Origin: Streptomyces rapamycinicus NRRL 5491 | GTDB lineage: Bacteria > Actinomycetota > Actinomycetes > Streptomycetales > Streptomycetaceae | NCBI RefSeq assembly: GCF_024298965.1 | Contig: NZ_CP085193.1 | Coordinates: 7,874,001 to 7,938,000 of the forward strand | DNA: 64,000 nucleotides | Direction: 5' to 3' | Shown: positions 1 to 11,552 of the stretch, piece after piece | Numbering within the stretch: position 1 is the first letter of the stretch | Layout of the letters: the number at the start of each line of letters is the position of its first letter | Notes under the pieces: generated by a model | Database searches by the model: none | What the model was told of the DNA's origin: nothing | The model's input: the letters and a program-made list of their open reading frames with translations, nothing else | Position numbers and translations under genes: made by a program

Positions 1-110
1 TCCGGACCCGCCGACGAGCCCCGACACCGGAAGGCCCCAACCTGCCGGGGCCCGGGCCGGGGCGGCAAGCCACTTCACCGCCACGCGCTGTCGCCTGGCG
101 TGGGCGCCGT

Positions 111-2372
111 ATGGCAGGAGCGATCGCCGCATTGCTGTTATGCGGGGCCACTGCGGGGGCGGTCGCCGGGCTGCACGGGGCGGACGTACATCGCGGCCCC
201 GTCCCCGCACTCGCCCGGGGGTACGCGGAGACCACAGCCGAGGTGACGGTCACGGGGGACCCACGGCTCACTCGGCCACGGGTGCGGGGCGCGGCGCTCG
301 CGCCCGCGTCCGTGGTCATAGAAGCAGAGGCCCACGAGGTCACCGGCCCCGATGGCACCACGACCACCACCCGTACGCCCGTCCTGCTCACGGTCCACCC
401 CGGGTCCGGCAAGGAGCGGACGGCCTGGCTCGGGCTGCTGCCGTCCACACGTCTGCGGGTCCACGGCCGCTTGGCGCCACCGCTGCGCGACGGGGACCGC
501 ATCGCGGCCGTAGTGCGTGTGAGCGGTGGGCCACCGAGGGCCACGGGCCCGCCCAGCGCGGTCCAGCGGTTTGCCGGGCGGCTGCGCGCCGGGCTGCGCA
601 CCGCCGCCGACGGACTCTCCCCGGACGCGCGGGCGCTGCTCCCCGCGCTGGTCGTGGGGGACACCTCACGGGTGCCGCCCGAGCTGGACGAGGCGTTCCG
701 GGCCACGGACATGCTGCACCTCATGGCCGTCTCCGGCAGCAACCTGACGCTGGTCCTCGCACTGCTCACGGGTCCGCCGCAGCTGGCCGGGCGGGCCGAG
801 CGGCGCGGTCTCGCGGGCGCGCTCGGCATCCGGCTGCGCACCACCGCCCTCCTCGGCGGCGGGCTCACGCTCGCCTTCGTCATCGTCTGCAGACCCGAAC
901 CCAGTGTGCTGCGTGCCGCCGCCTGCGGGCTGATCACCCTGCTCGCCCTCGGCACCGGCCGCCGGCGCTCCCTGCTCCCGGCCCTGGCCGCCGCCGTCCT
1001 CGCGCTGGTGCTCTACGACCCCTGGCTGGCCCGGAGCTACGGCTTCCTGCTCTCCGTGCTGGCCACCGGCGCCCTGCTCACCATCGCACCGGGATGGAGC
1101 GCGGCCCTCCAGCGCCGTGGCGTACCGCCCCGGGTGGCCGAGGCGCTGGCGGCCGCCGGCGCGGCCCAGGCGGTCTGCGCACCGGTCGTCGTGGTGATGG
1201 CCGCGCGAGTGAGCCTGGTGGCGATCCCCTGCAACCTCATCGCCGAGGTGGCGGTGGCCCCCGCCACCACCCTCGGCTTCGCCGCGCTCGCGGCAGCCGC
1301 CGTCGCACCGCCGCTCGCCCAGTGGATCGCCTGGCTGGCGGGCTGGCCCGCCGAATGGATCGCCCGGGTGGCCCGGACCGGCGCGGCGCTGCCCGGAGCC
1401 GAGGCGGACTGGCCGGACGGCTGGGCCGGCGCGCTCCTGCTGGCCGCCGTCACCCTGGCCGTAGTCCTCGCGGGCCGCCGAGTGCTGCGCCACCGCCTGC
1501 TGTGCGCCGTATGCGCACTGCTGGTGCTGCTGGCCGTCGTACGCCCGGCCCCCCTGGCCCGGGTCATCACCGGCTGGCCACCGCCCGGTTGGCGGATGGT
1601 GGCGTGCGATGTCGGACAAGGTGACGCCCTGGTCCTGGCGGCGGGCCCGGGCACGGCCGTCGTCGTGGACACCGGCCCCGAGCCACGAGCCGTCGACCAC
1701 TGCCTGCGCTCCCTGGGCGTCGTCCGGATCCCGCTCCTGATCCTGACCCACTTCCACGCGGATCATGTGGCCGGGCTGAGCGGTGCGTTACGCGGCCGCG
1801 CGGTCGGCGCGATCGAGACGACCGTCCTGGAAGAACCACCGGGCCAGGCCGAGTTCGTGCGCCGCAGGGCCCGGTCGGCGCACATCCCGGTCATCCCGGC
1901 GCAGCCAGGGGAACGACGACGCTTCGGCCCGCTGTCCTGGCAGGTCCTCTGGCCCCCGCCCCCACCCGGCCCGACCGCGACCGAGGGCCCGAACGACGCA
2001 AGCGTCACCCTCCTCGTCCGCACGGCGGGTCTGACCCTGCTCCTCCTGGGCGACCTCGAACCCCCCGCCCAGCAAGCCCTGCTGACGACGCACCCCGCCC
2101 TCCCCGAGATCGACGTTCTCAAGGTCGCCCACCATGGCTCGGCCTACCAGGACCCACAGCTGCTCCGGCGCCTCAGCCCCCGCCTGGCCCTGATCTCCTG
2201 CGGCGCCGACAACCCCTATGGCCATCCATCGCCCCGCACCATCGCCTCCCTGCGCGCCCAGGGCGCCGCCGTACTGCGAACCGACACCGACGGCCCCATC
2301 GCGGTCACGCACGACCGGGGCCTGCGCGCGGTCCTCGGAGGCCGTGGTGGGGGCACGCGACGGTCCGCCTGA
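111..2372 (+). CDS. comEC: ComEC/Rec2-family DNA-uptake channel (5' end may lie outside window)
   Basis: In competent bacteria ComEC is the membrane channel that passes single-stranded DNA into the cytoplasm; in Streptomyces its use is unproven. The 753 visible residues comprise a soluble stretch (about 35-150), a polytopic competence domain (about 170-460, signature HLMAVSGSN near residue 203) and a C-terminal metallo-beta-lactamase-like domain (about 495-735) with the metal motif THFHADH near 548 and a later AHHGS. The reading frame stays open to base 1 without a stop, and no good ribosome site precedes the ATG at 111, so the real start may be further left. No other com gene is visible here. 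The family call is firm; the start is not. Confidence 0.88.
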   Translation: MAGAIAALLLCGATAGAVAGLHGADVHRGPVPALARGYAETTAEVTVTGDPRLTRPRVRGAALAPASVVIEAEAHEVTGPDGTTTTTRTPVLLTVHPGSGKERTAWLGLLPSTRLRVHGRLAPPLRDGDRIAAVVRVSGGPPRATGPPSAVQRFAGRLRAGLRTAADGLSPDARALLPALVVGDTSRVPPELDEAFRATDMLHLMAVSGSNLTLVLALLTGPPQLAGRAERRGLAGALGIRLRTTALLGGGLTLAFVIVCRPEPSVLRAAACGLITLLALGTGRRRSLLPALAAAVLALVLYDPWLARSYGFLLSVLATGALLTIAPGWSAALQRRGVPPRVAEALAAAGAAQAVCAPVVVVMAARVSLVAIPCNLIAEVAVAPATTLGFAALAAAAVAPPLAQWIAWLAGWPAEWIARVARTGAALPGAEADWPDGWAGALLLAAVTLAVVLAGRRVLRHRLLCAVCALLVLLAVVRPAPLARVITGWPPPGWRMVACDVGQGDALVLAAGPGTAVVVDTGPEPRAVDHCLRSLGVVRIPLLILTHFHADHVAGLSGALRGRAVGAIETTVLEEPPGQAEFVRRRARSAHIPVIPAQPGERRRFGPLSWQVLWPPPPPGPTATEGPNDASVTLLVRTAGLTLLLLGDLEPPAQQALLTTHPALPEIDVLKVAHHGSAYQDPQLLRRLSPRLALISCGADNPYGHPSPRTIASLRAQGAAVLRTDTDGPIAVTHDRGLRAVLGGRGGGTRRSA

Positions 2373-2459
2373 TGCACCCCGAAGCGGTTTCGGCCGCGAG
2401 TACGGGCGCCAGAGGTCCTCCCTTCGCCCCTGGCGCCTCACTCATGTCCGCGGCACGCG

Positions 2460-3242
2460 TCAGTGGTGGTGGCCGTGGCGGCCGAGGGTCTCCACGGGGG
2501 TCGCGCCGGGGCGGGTCCACTGCGGCACGGGGCGGCTGGTCGGGCCCCAGGTGGCGGTCCCGTCCGCGTCCGAGCGCCAGGACCAGCACGCGTCGCGCCC
2601 CTCGGGACGGCCCTCGGGGTTGTCCTCCCACGCCTCGCCGCGGCCGTAGGGAGTCATGTCGAGCAGGCCGAGGGACCCGTTGACCCGCTCATTGCCGCGG
2701 CCCGTCGTGGAGTAGGTGAGGAACACGCGGTCGCCGTCGCGCAAGTAGCAGGTGAGATAACCCATGCTGCCGCCGGCCGGCCCGTCCACGTCGCGCACCG
2801 AGTACCAGGGCTGGGCGTAGCCCATGAACTCGACGTAGGAGGCCACCTCGTCCCAGCGGCCCGTGGTCAGGACGGCGAACGAGACTCCGCGCGCGTTGAG
2901 GTAGTCCGCTTCCTTCAGATGCCAGGCCGTGGTGGTGCAGCCCTCGCACTGCCCCTGGTGCGGTGCGCCGTCATACCACATGTGCTTGTAGACCACGAGC
3001 TCGTCGCGGCCCTGGAACAGGTCCAGGAACGGGACCGGGCCGTCGGGCCCGACGACCTCGACCGTCCCGTCGAACTCCACCATCGGCAGCCGGCGGCGGG
3101 CCGCGGCGATGGCGTCGCCCTCGCGGGTGTGGGCCTTCTCGCGGACCAGCAACTCGTCACGGGCGGCCTGCCAGGTGGCCAGGCCGACCACGGGCGGCCG
3201 GCCGGGCAGCGAGGTGGTCGGGTCGTCCGGTGTGGCCGTCAT
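2460..3242 (-). CDS. DUF899 family thioredoxin-fold protein
   Basis: A 260-residue protein of the DUF899 family, which has a thioredoxin-like fold and is often labelled a putative dithiol-disulfide isomerase. Visible family landmarks are the LVVYKHMWYD segment followed by a Cys-x-x-Cys-like pair (CEGC) near residue 100, and the conserved YLTCYLRDGDRVFLTY-type core near 165-180. The C-terminus ends in a natural HGHHH tail. The ATG at 3242 begins the family-typical N-terminus. It converges on comEC with about 90 bp between the stops. Biochemical function is unknown; a redox or peroxide role is only inferred from the fold. Confidence 0.85.
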   Translation of the reverse strand: MTATPDDPTTSLPGRPPVVGLATWQAARDELLVREKAHTREGDAIAAARRRLPMVEFDGTVEVVGPDGPVPFLDLFQGRDELVVYKHMWYDGAPHQGQCEGCTTTAWHLKEADYLNARGVSFAVLTTGRWDEVASYVEFMGYAQPWYSVRDVDGPAGGSMGYLTCYLRDGDRVFLTYSTTGRGNERVNGSLGLLDMTPYGRGEAWEDNPEGRPEGRDACWSWRSDADGTATWGPTSRPVPQWTRPGATPVETLGRHGHHH

Positions 3243-3353
3243 GGTGTCCTCCGTGGTGTCTCGTACCGGGCAGCGTCGTACGGCGTTCTACGACGGTCAC
3301 CAGAAGAGACTCCCGGCCCGGCCGGAACTCATCGCGACAGGGATGCCCCGCCC

Positions 3354-3896
3354 TCAGACGCGGTCCAGGGGGCGGTGGGGTCCGGCGGGGAGCTCGGCTT
3401 GGATCAGGTCGCCCGGACGGACCGTACCGCCCTCCCGCACGATGCTCATGACTCCGGCCTTGCGGATGATGTTTCCGGCCTCGTCGCGGCCGACGACCTG
3501 CTTCAGGAGGCCGTTCTGGAAGTGGTCGATCTGCAGGCAGGGGTTGCGGAGGCCGGTGACCTCAAGCACCGCCTCGCCGCCGATGCGCAGCAGGGTGCCG
3601 ACGGGGAGGGCGAGCAGGTCGACGCCGCGAGTGGTGATGTTCTCGCCCAGGTCGCCGGGCAGCACCTTGAAGCCCTCCGTACCGACCTCCGCGAAGAGTT
3701 CCTCGTGGATGAGGTGGACCTGGCGCAGGTTCGGCTGGGTGGGGTCCTGGGCGACGCGGGAGCGGTGTTTGACCGTCACACCGGCGTGGACGTCGTCCTC
3801 GACGCCGAGGCCGGTGAGCAGGGTGATGCTGTCCCGGTTCGGCTTGGTGAACGAGTACTCGCCGTTGCTGCTGACTGCCGTCACAGTTCCGTTCAT
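3354..3896 (-). CDS. MOSC domain-containing protein
   Basis: A 180-residue stand-alone MOSC domain protein (molybdenum cofactor sulfurase C-terminal fold). Family features: an N-terminal beta-rich segment, the Asp/His-containing GVEDDVHAG near residue 33, the QVHLIHEELF segment, and the near-invariant Cys in RNPC (about residue 128) proposed to carry sulfur to a metal centre. It reads in the same direction as the DUF899 gene, 111 bp upstream of it. No molybdenum-cofactor synthesis gene is visible, so the substrate cannot be named. Confidence 0.88.
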   Translation of the reverse strand: MNGTVTAVSSNGEYSFTKPNRDSITLLTGLGVEDDVHAGVTVKHRSRVAQDPTQPNLRQVHLIHEELFAEVGTEGFKVLPGDLGENITTRGVDLLALPVGTLLRIGGEAVLEVTGLRNPCLQIDHFQNGLLKQVVGRDEAGNIIRKAGVMSIVREGGTVRPGDLIQAELPAGPHRPLDRV

Positions 3897-3951
3897 CCTC
3901 GGAGTCCCCCTCTTCCGTGACCACGATTGGTTGCGGCACCAGTCTCGGACG

Positions 3952-4239
3952 CTATTCGGTCTCCAGCCAGCCGTCGTACTCGTCCGCGAGCGCGTCCAGC
4001 GCCGTCGGGTCCAGTCCGCCGGCCGGGTCCTCGATCACCACCAGCCACTGGGCGTCCTCGGCGTCGTCCTCGCCCGCCAGGGCTTCCCGCACCAACTGGG
4101 GCTCCTGGGTGATGCCGAAGCGCTCGGGGAGGGCCTCGGCCACCTCCTCCGCCGCGTCGCGGTCGGGGAGCACCAGGATGTGCCGGGCGTGCCGTGCGCC
4201 GGTCGGTCCTTCATCGATCACCGGAACATTGTCGGACAT
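3952..4239 (-). CDS. conserved hypothetical protein, acidic, 95 aa
   Basis: Not recognised as a named family. It is an acidic 95-residue protein starting MSDNVPVIDEG at 4239 with a HILVLPDRDAAEEVAEALPE segment and an acidic C-terminus rich in Asp, Glu and Leu. A longer reading from 4314 is possible, but it would run into the start of the divergent holA gene and has a low-complexity Ser/Arg leader, so 4239 is preferred. The 44-bp gap to holA implies shared or overlapping promoter sequence. Codon usage is typical of its neighbours. Confidence 0.7.
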   Translation of the reverse strand: MSDNVPVIDEGPTGARHARHILVLPDRDAAEEVAEALPERFGITQEPQLVREALAGEDDAEDAQWLVVIEDPAGGLDPTALDALADEYDGWLETE

Positions 4240-4283
4240 CCGGACGGCGGGGCTGTCGGTGGTCCGTGGGATGCTGGACCGCG

Positions 4284-5273
4284 ATGGCCAGGAAGACGAC
4301 GACCGACGATCCACTCGCCCCGGTGACCCTCGCCGTGGGCCAGGAGGAGCTGCTGCTCGACCGCGCCGTGCAGCAGGTGGTGGCGGCCGCCCGCGCGGCC
4401 GACCCCGACACCGATGTGCGCGACCTCATGCCCGACGCGCTCCAGCCCGGCACCCTTGCCGAGCTGACCAGCCCCTCGCTCTTCGCGGAGCGCAAGGTCG
4501 TGGTGGTGCGCAACGCACAGGATCTGTCGGCCGACACGATCAAGGACGTGAAGGGTTACCTCGGCACCCCCGCCGAGGAGATCACCCTGGTGCTGCTGCA
4601 CGCGGGCGGGGCCAAGGGCAAGGGGCTGCTCGACGCCGCCCGTAAGGCCGGGGCGCGCGAGGTCGCCTGTCCGAAGATGACCAAGCCCGCCGACCGGCTG
4701 GCGTTCGTACGGTCGGAGTTCCGCGCCACCGGCCGGTCCGCCACCCCCGAGGCATGCCAGGCTCTCGTCGACGCCATCGGAAGCGATCTGCGCGAGCTGG
4801 CCAGCGCGGTCTCCCAGCTCGTGGCCGATGTCGAGGGCACGATCGACGAGGCCGTCGTCGCCCGCTACTACACCGGCCGTGCCGAGGCGTCCAGCTTCAC
4901 CGTCGCCGACCGCGCCGTCGAGGGCCGCGCGGCCGAGGCGCTGGAGGCCCTGCGCTGGGCCGTCTCCACCGGGGTGCCGCCGGTGCTGATCACCAGCGCC
5001 CTCGCTCAGGGCGTCCGCTCCATCGGCAAGCTGGCCTCCGCGCCGCGCGGCGCCCGCCCCGGCGACCTCGCCCGTGAGCTGGGCATGCCGCCGTGGAAGA
5101 TCGACCGGGTCCGGCAGCAGATGCGCGGCTGGTCGGCGGACGGCGTGGCGATCGCGCTGCGCGCCGTCGCGGAGGCCGACGCGGGGGTCAAGGGCGGCGG
5201 GGACGATCCGGAGTACGCCCTGGAGAAGGCCGTCGTCACGATCGCCCGAGCCGCCCGGGCGGGCCGCCGCTAG
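4284..5273 (+). CDS. holA: DNA polymerase III subunit delta
   Basis: The delta subunit opens the beta sliding clamp as part of the clamp-loader complex. The 329-residue protein starts MARKTTTDDPLAP and soon shows the family's N-terminal pattern (LAVGQEELLLDRAV), a region where the P-loop of related AAA+ proteins is degenerate, then FAERKVVVVRNAQDL, and a C-terminal all-helical collar domain. The start at 4284 is preferred over an upstream in-frame ATG at 4194 because the upstream extension is antisense to the divergent gene and lacks family similarity. Subunits delta-prime and tau are not in the window. In Streptomyces this gene normally lies near comEC and rpsT, as here. Confidence 0.9.
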   Translation: MARKTTTDDPLAPVTLAVGQEELLLDRAVQQVVAAARAADPDTDVRDLMPDALQPGTLAELTSPSLFAERKVVVVRNAQDLSADTIKDVKGYLGTPAEEITLVLLHAGGAKGKGLLDAARKAGAREVACPKMTKPADRLAFVRSEFRATGRSATPEACQALVDAIGSDLRELASAVSQLVADVEGTIDEAVVARYYTGRAEASSFTVADRAVEGRAAEALEALRWAVSTGVPPVLITSALAQGVRSIGKLASAPRGARPGDLARELGMPPWKIDRVRQQMRGWSADGVAIALRAVAEADAGVKGGGDDPEYALEKAVVTIARAARAGRR

Positions 5274-5570
5274 CCGCCGGCCCGGGGCCGGGGGAGGAGA
5301 CGCGCTTCGTTCCCGGCACCTTTCGTTCCCCACCCCGCCCCTCCCCGAACCAAGGCTCCGCCCCGGACCCCTGGGGCTGCGCCCCCGCCCCCGGCTTGGG
5401 GCTGCGCCCCGGGCCCGGGCTTGGGGCTGCGCCCCGGGCCCCGCTCGGGTTCCGCCCCCGTCCTCACTTGGGCTGCGTCCCCCTGGGACGGGAACGCGGA
5501 GCTCGGCCACGGGCGTTGGCCGGGGGCGGTGAGTTGTGTGCTCTGATCGGTGGGTGGCTCCCGTACCGCT
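5274..5570. repeat. intergenic stretch with G/C-rich palindromic repeats
   Basis: About 297 bases between convergent genes and without an ORF of its own. From 5330 to 5480 it holds tandem copies of GGGGCTGCGCCCC-like palindromes (three around 5382, 5398 and 5425) preceded by a pyrimidine-rich CCCCGCCCCTCCCC tract. The same building blocks recur at 13.7 and 42.3 kb. They can form stacked hairpins and probably end transcription from both flanking genes. No coding signal was seen. Confidence 0.6.
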
Positions 5571-6533
5571 TTACCCCTTCATCTTCGCCAGTGTCGCCTT
5601 CGCGCTCTTCCTGAGCATCTCGGTGGCCTCCTCAGGCGTCTTGGCCGAGGCGCTGGACGAGGTTGACACATACTCCGACCAGGTCGACTGATAGGTCATC
5701 CAGCCGTCCCGCACAGCGAGGATCACATAGGCGCCGGTGTTGGAGGTGCTGCTCTTGCTCTCCTGCCTCACCACGTACGCCTCTTCGCCCAGCCCCTTGA
5801 CCGGGCTCACCTCATAGCTGTAGGTGGACGTCTTCTGGTCCTCGTACGCCCGGTACTGGGCCTCGAACTCGGGGCCGGGGTCGGTCTTCTTGTGCAGCGA
5901 CGCCGTTGTGTACAGCCACACCGAGGAGTAGTCGCTGCTGCTCGCGCTGCTCGGCTCGAAGTCGATGTTGCAGGTCATCGAGTCCAGCGCGGGGTTCTCC
6001 GAACTGCTGTGCTGGGGGTTGGACGACGAGCCGCTCTCGTCCTTCTGCTCGTACCCGGAGTCCTCGAACGCCTGGGAGTCCGTCGAGCCGCACAGGTTGG
6101 TCGTATAGCGGTAGCCCGCGAGATCGGCCTCCGCCTCGTTCCCGTCGAAGCCTCCGGTGGCGAACAGCACCCCGGCCCAGACCGCCGAGGCGACGACGGC
6201 CCCGCCGAGCCCCCACAGCCAGCCCTTGCCGCCGCTCCCGCCCCCGGCCCCGGGGCCCATGGGAGGCACCCCGGGAGGCGTGCCCGGTGCGCCCATCGGG
6301 CCGTAGCCGCCGCCCAGGGGGACGGAAGGCATCGTCGGCTGGGCGTACGGATTGTGCTGGGGCGGCTGGGGCGGGGGCGGCACCTGTCCGTACGGACCGG
6401 GCGGCGCGCTCTGCGGCGGGCTTTGTCCCGGCCCCTGCGGCGCGCTCTGCGCCGGGCTCTGCTGAGGCGGCTGAGGCGGTTGGGGCGGCTGCGGCGGCCC
6501 GTACGGATTGGGTGTTTCCCCCGGTGTCGACAT
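5571..6533 (-). CDS. proline-rich single-pass membrane protein, unknown function
   Basis: A 320-residue protein with three parts: a cytoplasmic low-complexity N-terminus (1-100) dominated by Pro, Gln and Gly (PQPPQPP runs); one transmembrane helix at about 105-127 (WLWGLGG to VLFATGG); and an extracellular domain of about 190 residues rich in Ser and Thr with two Cys (near 148 and 188) that could pair. This architecture is common among Streptomyces membrane proteins of unknown function. It reads away from the terminator that follows rpsT. The extracellular domain was not recognised. Confidence 0.8.
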   Translation of the reverse strand: MSTPGETPNPYGPPQPPQPPQPPQQSPAQSAPQGPGQSPPQSAPPGPYGQVPPPPQPPQHNPYAQPTMPSVPLGGGYGPMGAPGTPPGVPPMGPGAGGGSGGKGWLWGLGGAVVASAVWAGVLFATGGFDGNEAEADLAGYRYTTNLCGSTDSQAFEDSGYEQKDESGSSSNPQHSSSENPALDSMTCNIDFEPSSASSSDYSSVWLYTTASLHKKTDPGPEFEAQYRAYEDQKTSTYSYEVSPVKGLGEEAYVVRQESKSSTSNTGAYVILAVRDGWMTYQSTWSEYVSTSSSASAKTPEEATEMLRKSAKATLAKMKG

Positions 6534-6563
6534 GACGTGAACATACCCGAATCAAGCGCGAAA

Positions 6564-6600
6564 GCCCCGCGCTGTCCTGGGGAAAGGACAGGCGCGGGGC
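6564..6600 (-). terminator. intrinsic-type terminator downstream of rpsT
   Basis: An inverted repeat with 14-15 bp arms (6564-6577 and 6586-6600, one bulged base, 8-base loop). On the minus strand it is followed by a short T run (GGGGCTTT). It lies about 190 bp beyond the rpsT stop and just upstream of the Pro-rich membrane protein gene. Confidence 0.65.
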
Positions 6601-6740
6601 CTTCGTATCGATCAAGTGCGCCGCACCCGCGTGGCGAACGCAGGCCGCGTGCGGCGCGGTACCGCTGAAGGGGCTGAAGAGGCTCTCGGCTGCCGGTCGG
6701 AGCGGGTGAGAGGGACCGCTGTGTCCGAACCGGCCGGAGA

Positions 6741-6790
6741 CCAGCCCCGGAAGGCGTCAGCCTTCGAGGTCAGCCCCGGAAGGCGTCAGC
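6741..6790. repeat. 21-bp direct duplication spanning the rpsT stop codon
   Basis: The 21-base block at 6741-6761 is repeated exactly at 6770-6790, a 29-base period. The second copy contains the rpsT stop codon (complement of 6786-6788), so the gene's 3' end has been duplicated downstream of itself. Confidence 0.85.
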
Positions 6791-7052
6791 CCTGGATGCT
6801 GGAGACCTGCTGGGCGAGCGCCGACTTCTTGTTGGCGGCGTTGTTCTTGTGCAGAACGCCCTTGCTGACGGCCTTGTCGAGCTTGCGCCCGGCGATGCGG
6901 ATGGCCGCGGCGGCCTTCTCGGCGTCACCGGCGGCCACGGCCTCGCGGGTGCGGCGGATGGCGGTCTTCAGCTCGGACTTGACCGCCTTGTTGCGCAGGC
7001 GCGCCTTCTCGTTCGTCTTGTTCCGCTTGATCTGGGACTTGATGTTCGCCAC
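6786..7052 (-). CDS. rpsT: 30S ribosomal protein S20
   Basis: S20 binds 16S rRNA early in small-subunit assembly. The 88-residue, strongly basic, helical sequence starts [18 protein letters not shown] and keeps the family's Lys/Arg-rich N-terminal helix and the later [20 protein letters not shown] segment. The initiation codon is GTG (complement of 7050-7052) with a GAAGG ribosome site upstream. It is monocistronic and divergent from lepA, the usual actinobacterial arrangement. Its 3' end carries a short tandem duplication. Confidence 0.97.
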   Translation of the reverse strand: MANIKSQIKRNKTNEKARLRNKAVKSELKTAIRRTREAVAAGDAEKAAAAIRIAGRKLDKAVSKGVLHKNNAANKKSALAQQVSSIQG

Positions 7053-7317
7053 GTAAAAGCCTTCGCAGGTTCGTTGGGTTTCACTTGCTTCATGGTGCGT
7101 CCGCGCCCATCGAGACGTCCGTGAAGACGTCCATGGCGCCCCTCACGAAGATGTCCTCGGAGATCTCCGTGAAAGAGGGGGCACGAGACACAGTCGGCCA
7201 GGTTACCAGCAGGGTCCATGGCGTCCCAAACCCGGAAGAGGTCGCCATTCATGGGACCATGGACGGGACTGACCCAATACCGATAACACCGAGTCCCGCC
7301 TAGACACAGGACCCTGC

Positions 7318-9195
7318 GTGCCCGCGACCCCTACCAATGTGCCGGAGCCGAGCCGTACCGACCCGGCTCTGATCCGTAACTTCTGCATCATCGCGCACAT
7401 CGACCACGGCAAGTCGACGCTCGCCGACCGCATGCTCCAGCTGACCGGGGTGGTCGAGCAGCGGCAGATGCGCGCGCAGTATCTCGACCGCATGGACATC
7501 GAGCGCGAGCGCGGCATCACGATCAAGTCCCAGGCGGTCCGGCTGCCCTGGGCGCCGACGAAGGACGAGGGCGGCGAGTCCGCCACCCACATCCTCAACA
7601 TGATCGACACCCCCGGCCATGTGGACTTCACCTATGAGGTCTCGCGTTCCCTCGCCGCGTGCGAGGGCTGCATCCTGCTGGTCGACGCGGCCCAGGGCAT
7701 CGAGGCCCAGACCCTCGCCAACCTCTATCTGGCGATGGAGCACGAACTCACGATCATTCCGGTCCTCAACAAGATCGACCTGCCGGCCGCCCAGCCCGAG
7801 AAGTACGCCGCCGAGCTGGCCCACCTCATCGGCTGCGACCCCTCCGACGTGCTGAAGGTCTCCGCCAAGACCGGCGAGGGCGTGGCCGAGCTGCTGGACC
7901 GGGTCGTCAAGCTGGTGCCCGCCCCGGTGGGCGTCCACGACGCCCCCGCCCGCGCGATGATCTTCGACTCCGTCTATGACGCCTACCGGGGCGTCGTGAC
8001 CTATGTGAAGGTCGTCGACGGCACGCTCAGCAAGCGCGAGCGGATCAGGATGATGTCCACCGGCGCCGCCCATGAGCTGCTGGAGATCGGCACCAACTCG
8101 CCGGAGATGACCCCCGCCGACGGGCTGTCCGTCGGCGAGGTGGGCTATCTGATCACCGGTGTGAAGGATGTCCGCCAGTCCAAGGTGGGTGACACGATCA
8201 CCCAGGTCAGCGGCGGTGCGCAGGAGCCGCTGGGCGGCTACAAGGACCCCAAGCCGATGGTGTTCTCGGGGCTGTATCCGCTGGACGGCTCGGACTACCC
8301 CGAGCTGCGCGAGGCCCTGGACAAGCTGCAGCTCAACGACGCCGCGCTGGTCTACGAGCCGGAGACCTCGGCCGCCCTCGGCTTCGGCTTCCGCGTCGGC
8401 TTCCTCGGGCTGCTGCACCTGGAGGTCATCCGTGAGCGCCTGGAGCGCGAATTCAATCTCGACCTGATCGCCACCGCGCCCAATGTGGTCTATCGGGTGG
8501 AGATGGAGGACGGCACCGAGCACACGGTGACCAACCCCAGCGAGTTCCCGGTGGGCAAGATCGATACGGTGCATGAGCCGGTCGTCCGGGGCACCATCCT
8601 CGCCCCGAGCGAGTTCATCGGCGCGATCATGGAGCTGTGCCAGAACCGCCGCGGCGTGCTGCTCGGCATGGACTACCTCTCCGAGGACCGGGTCGAGATC
8701 CGCTACACCCTGCCGCTCGCCGAGGTCGTCTTCGACTTCTTCGACCAGCTGAAGTCCAAGACCCGCGGCTATGCCTCGCTCGACTACGAGCCCACCGGTG
8801 AGCAGACCTCCGAGCTGGTCAAGGTCGACATCCTGCTGCACGGCGACAAGGTGGACGCGTTCTCCGCGATCACCCACAAGGACAAGGCGTACGCGTACGG
8901 CGTCCGGCTGGTCGCCAAGTTGCGCGAGCTCATCCCGCGGCAGAACTTCGAGGTGCCCATCCAGGCGGCCATCGGCTCCCGGGTGATCGCCCGGGAGACG
9001 GTCCGTGCCATCCGTAAGGACGTCCTCGCCAAGTGCTACGGCGGTGACATCTCCCGTAAGCGGAAGCTGCTGGAGAAGCAGAAGGAAGGCAAGAAGCGGA
9101 TGAAGATGGTCGGCAATGTGGAGGTGCCCCAGGAGGCCTTCATCGCGGTGCTGTCCTCCGACTCCGACGGCAAGGACTCCAAGGCGAAGAAGTAG
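7318..9195 (+). CDS. lepA: elongation factor 4 (ribosome back-translocase)
   Basis: LepA/EF4 is a ribosome-bound translational GTPase active under ionic stress and in ribosome biogenesis. The 625-residue protein has the G1 motif AHIDHGKST near residue 26, switch motif [13 protein letters not shown] and NKIDLP in the GTPase domain, then domain II, and the LepA-specific C-terminal domain ending in a Lys-rich tail. It begins with GTG at 7318; the Met-Pro-Ala-Thr-Pro lead before the conserved [14 protein letters not shown] core is typical in length. It is divergent from rpsT, with about 265 bp shared upstream. The 3' end is followed by 18-bp tandem units. Confidence 0.97.
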   Translation: MPATPTNVPEPSRTDPALIRNFCIIAHIDHGKSTLADRMLQLTGVVEQRQMRAQYLDRMDIERERGITIKSQAVRLPWAPTKDEGGESATHILNMIDTPGHVDFTYEVSRSLAACEGCILLVDAAQGIEAQTLANLYLAMEHELTIIPVLNKIDLPAAQPEKYAAELAHLIGCDPSDVLKVSAKTGEGVAELLDRVVKLVPAPVGVHDAPARAMIFDSVYDAYRGVVTYVKVVDGTLSKRERIRMMSTGAAHELLEIGTNSPEMTPADGLSVGEVGYLITGVKDVRQSKVGDTITQVSGGAQEPLGGYKDPKPMVFSGLYPLDGSDYPELREALDKLQLNDAALVYEPETSAALGFGFRVGFLGLLHLEVIRERLEREFNLDLIATAPNVVYRVEMEDGTEHTVTNPSEFPVGKIDTVHEPVVRGTILAPSEFIGAIMELCQNRRGVLLGMDYLSEDRVEIRYTLPLAEVVFDFFDQLKSKTRGYASLDYEPTGEQTSELVKVDILLHGDKVDAFSAITHKDKAYAYGVRLVAKLRELIPRQNFEVPIQAAIGSRVIARETVRAIRKDVLAKCYGGDISRKRKLLEKQKEGKKRMKMVGNVEVPQEAFIAVLSSDSDGKDSKAKK

Positions 9196-9257
9196 ACCGG
9201 GATGAAGAAGCGGACCGGGACGAAGAAGTAGATCAAGGCGAAGAAGTCGACATCGCC
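9186..9257 (+). repeat. four 18-bp tandem units across the lepA stop codon
   Basis: Four consecutive 18-base units start at 9186, 9204, 9222 and 9240, each beginning GAAGAAG. The lepA stop (TAG at 9193-9195) sits in the first unit. The downstream copies look like duplicated Lys-codon-rich 3' coding sequence and include further in-frame stops. Confidence 0.8.
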
Positions 9258-9430
9258 CACCGGTGCGGGAGAAACCGCCCACCGTGGACAGTGTGGTCAG
9301 CGGGCCTGGCGTGATGGATGCGCCGGGCTCGCCGCCTTCCGGGGCTGCTCTTGGGCATCTCGTGAGAACAACGTGACCCAGCCCCCTTACGCCGTAAGGA
9401 TTCGGCCCCTACCCTGATCACCTACTCGAA

Positions 9431-9448
9431 GGTTACTCGCGAGTCACC
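9431..9448. promoter_or_regulatory. operator-like palindrome before the acyl-CoA synthetase gene
   Basis: Arms GGTTACTCG and CGAGTCACC meet at a central CG with one mismatch. It lies 29 bp before the GTG start, just after a possible -10 region (TACCCT near 9411). The form suits a dimeric TetR-type regulator of lipid genes, but the regulator is not identifiable from this window. Confidence 0.5.
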
Positions 9449-9477
9449 AAGCAATGATGCGGGCCCCGGAGGATGCC

Positions 9478-11367
<1,890 letters not shown>

Positions 11368-11552
11368 CGGGCAAGCATACGACCCCGCACCGGATTTCAG
11401 GTTGACCGGCCCGCCGGACACATGAATTTTCCCCTTATCGCGGTTCACTTGCGTAACCCGGTGCATATGAGGGCGGTCCGTCTGTCACTCTGTCCGTGCC
11501 GGATACGGTTACGGATACGGCGTTATGACGGAGCTTCTTCAGGAGCCGCACA

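Noticed and set aside
5330..5480. Insertion sequence
   Set aside because: The block has only short palindromes, no transposase frame and no paired terminal repeats.
7300..9282. 660-codon minus-strand frame
   Set aside because: Antisense to lepA, whose GTPase motifs are certain.
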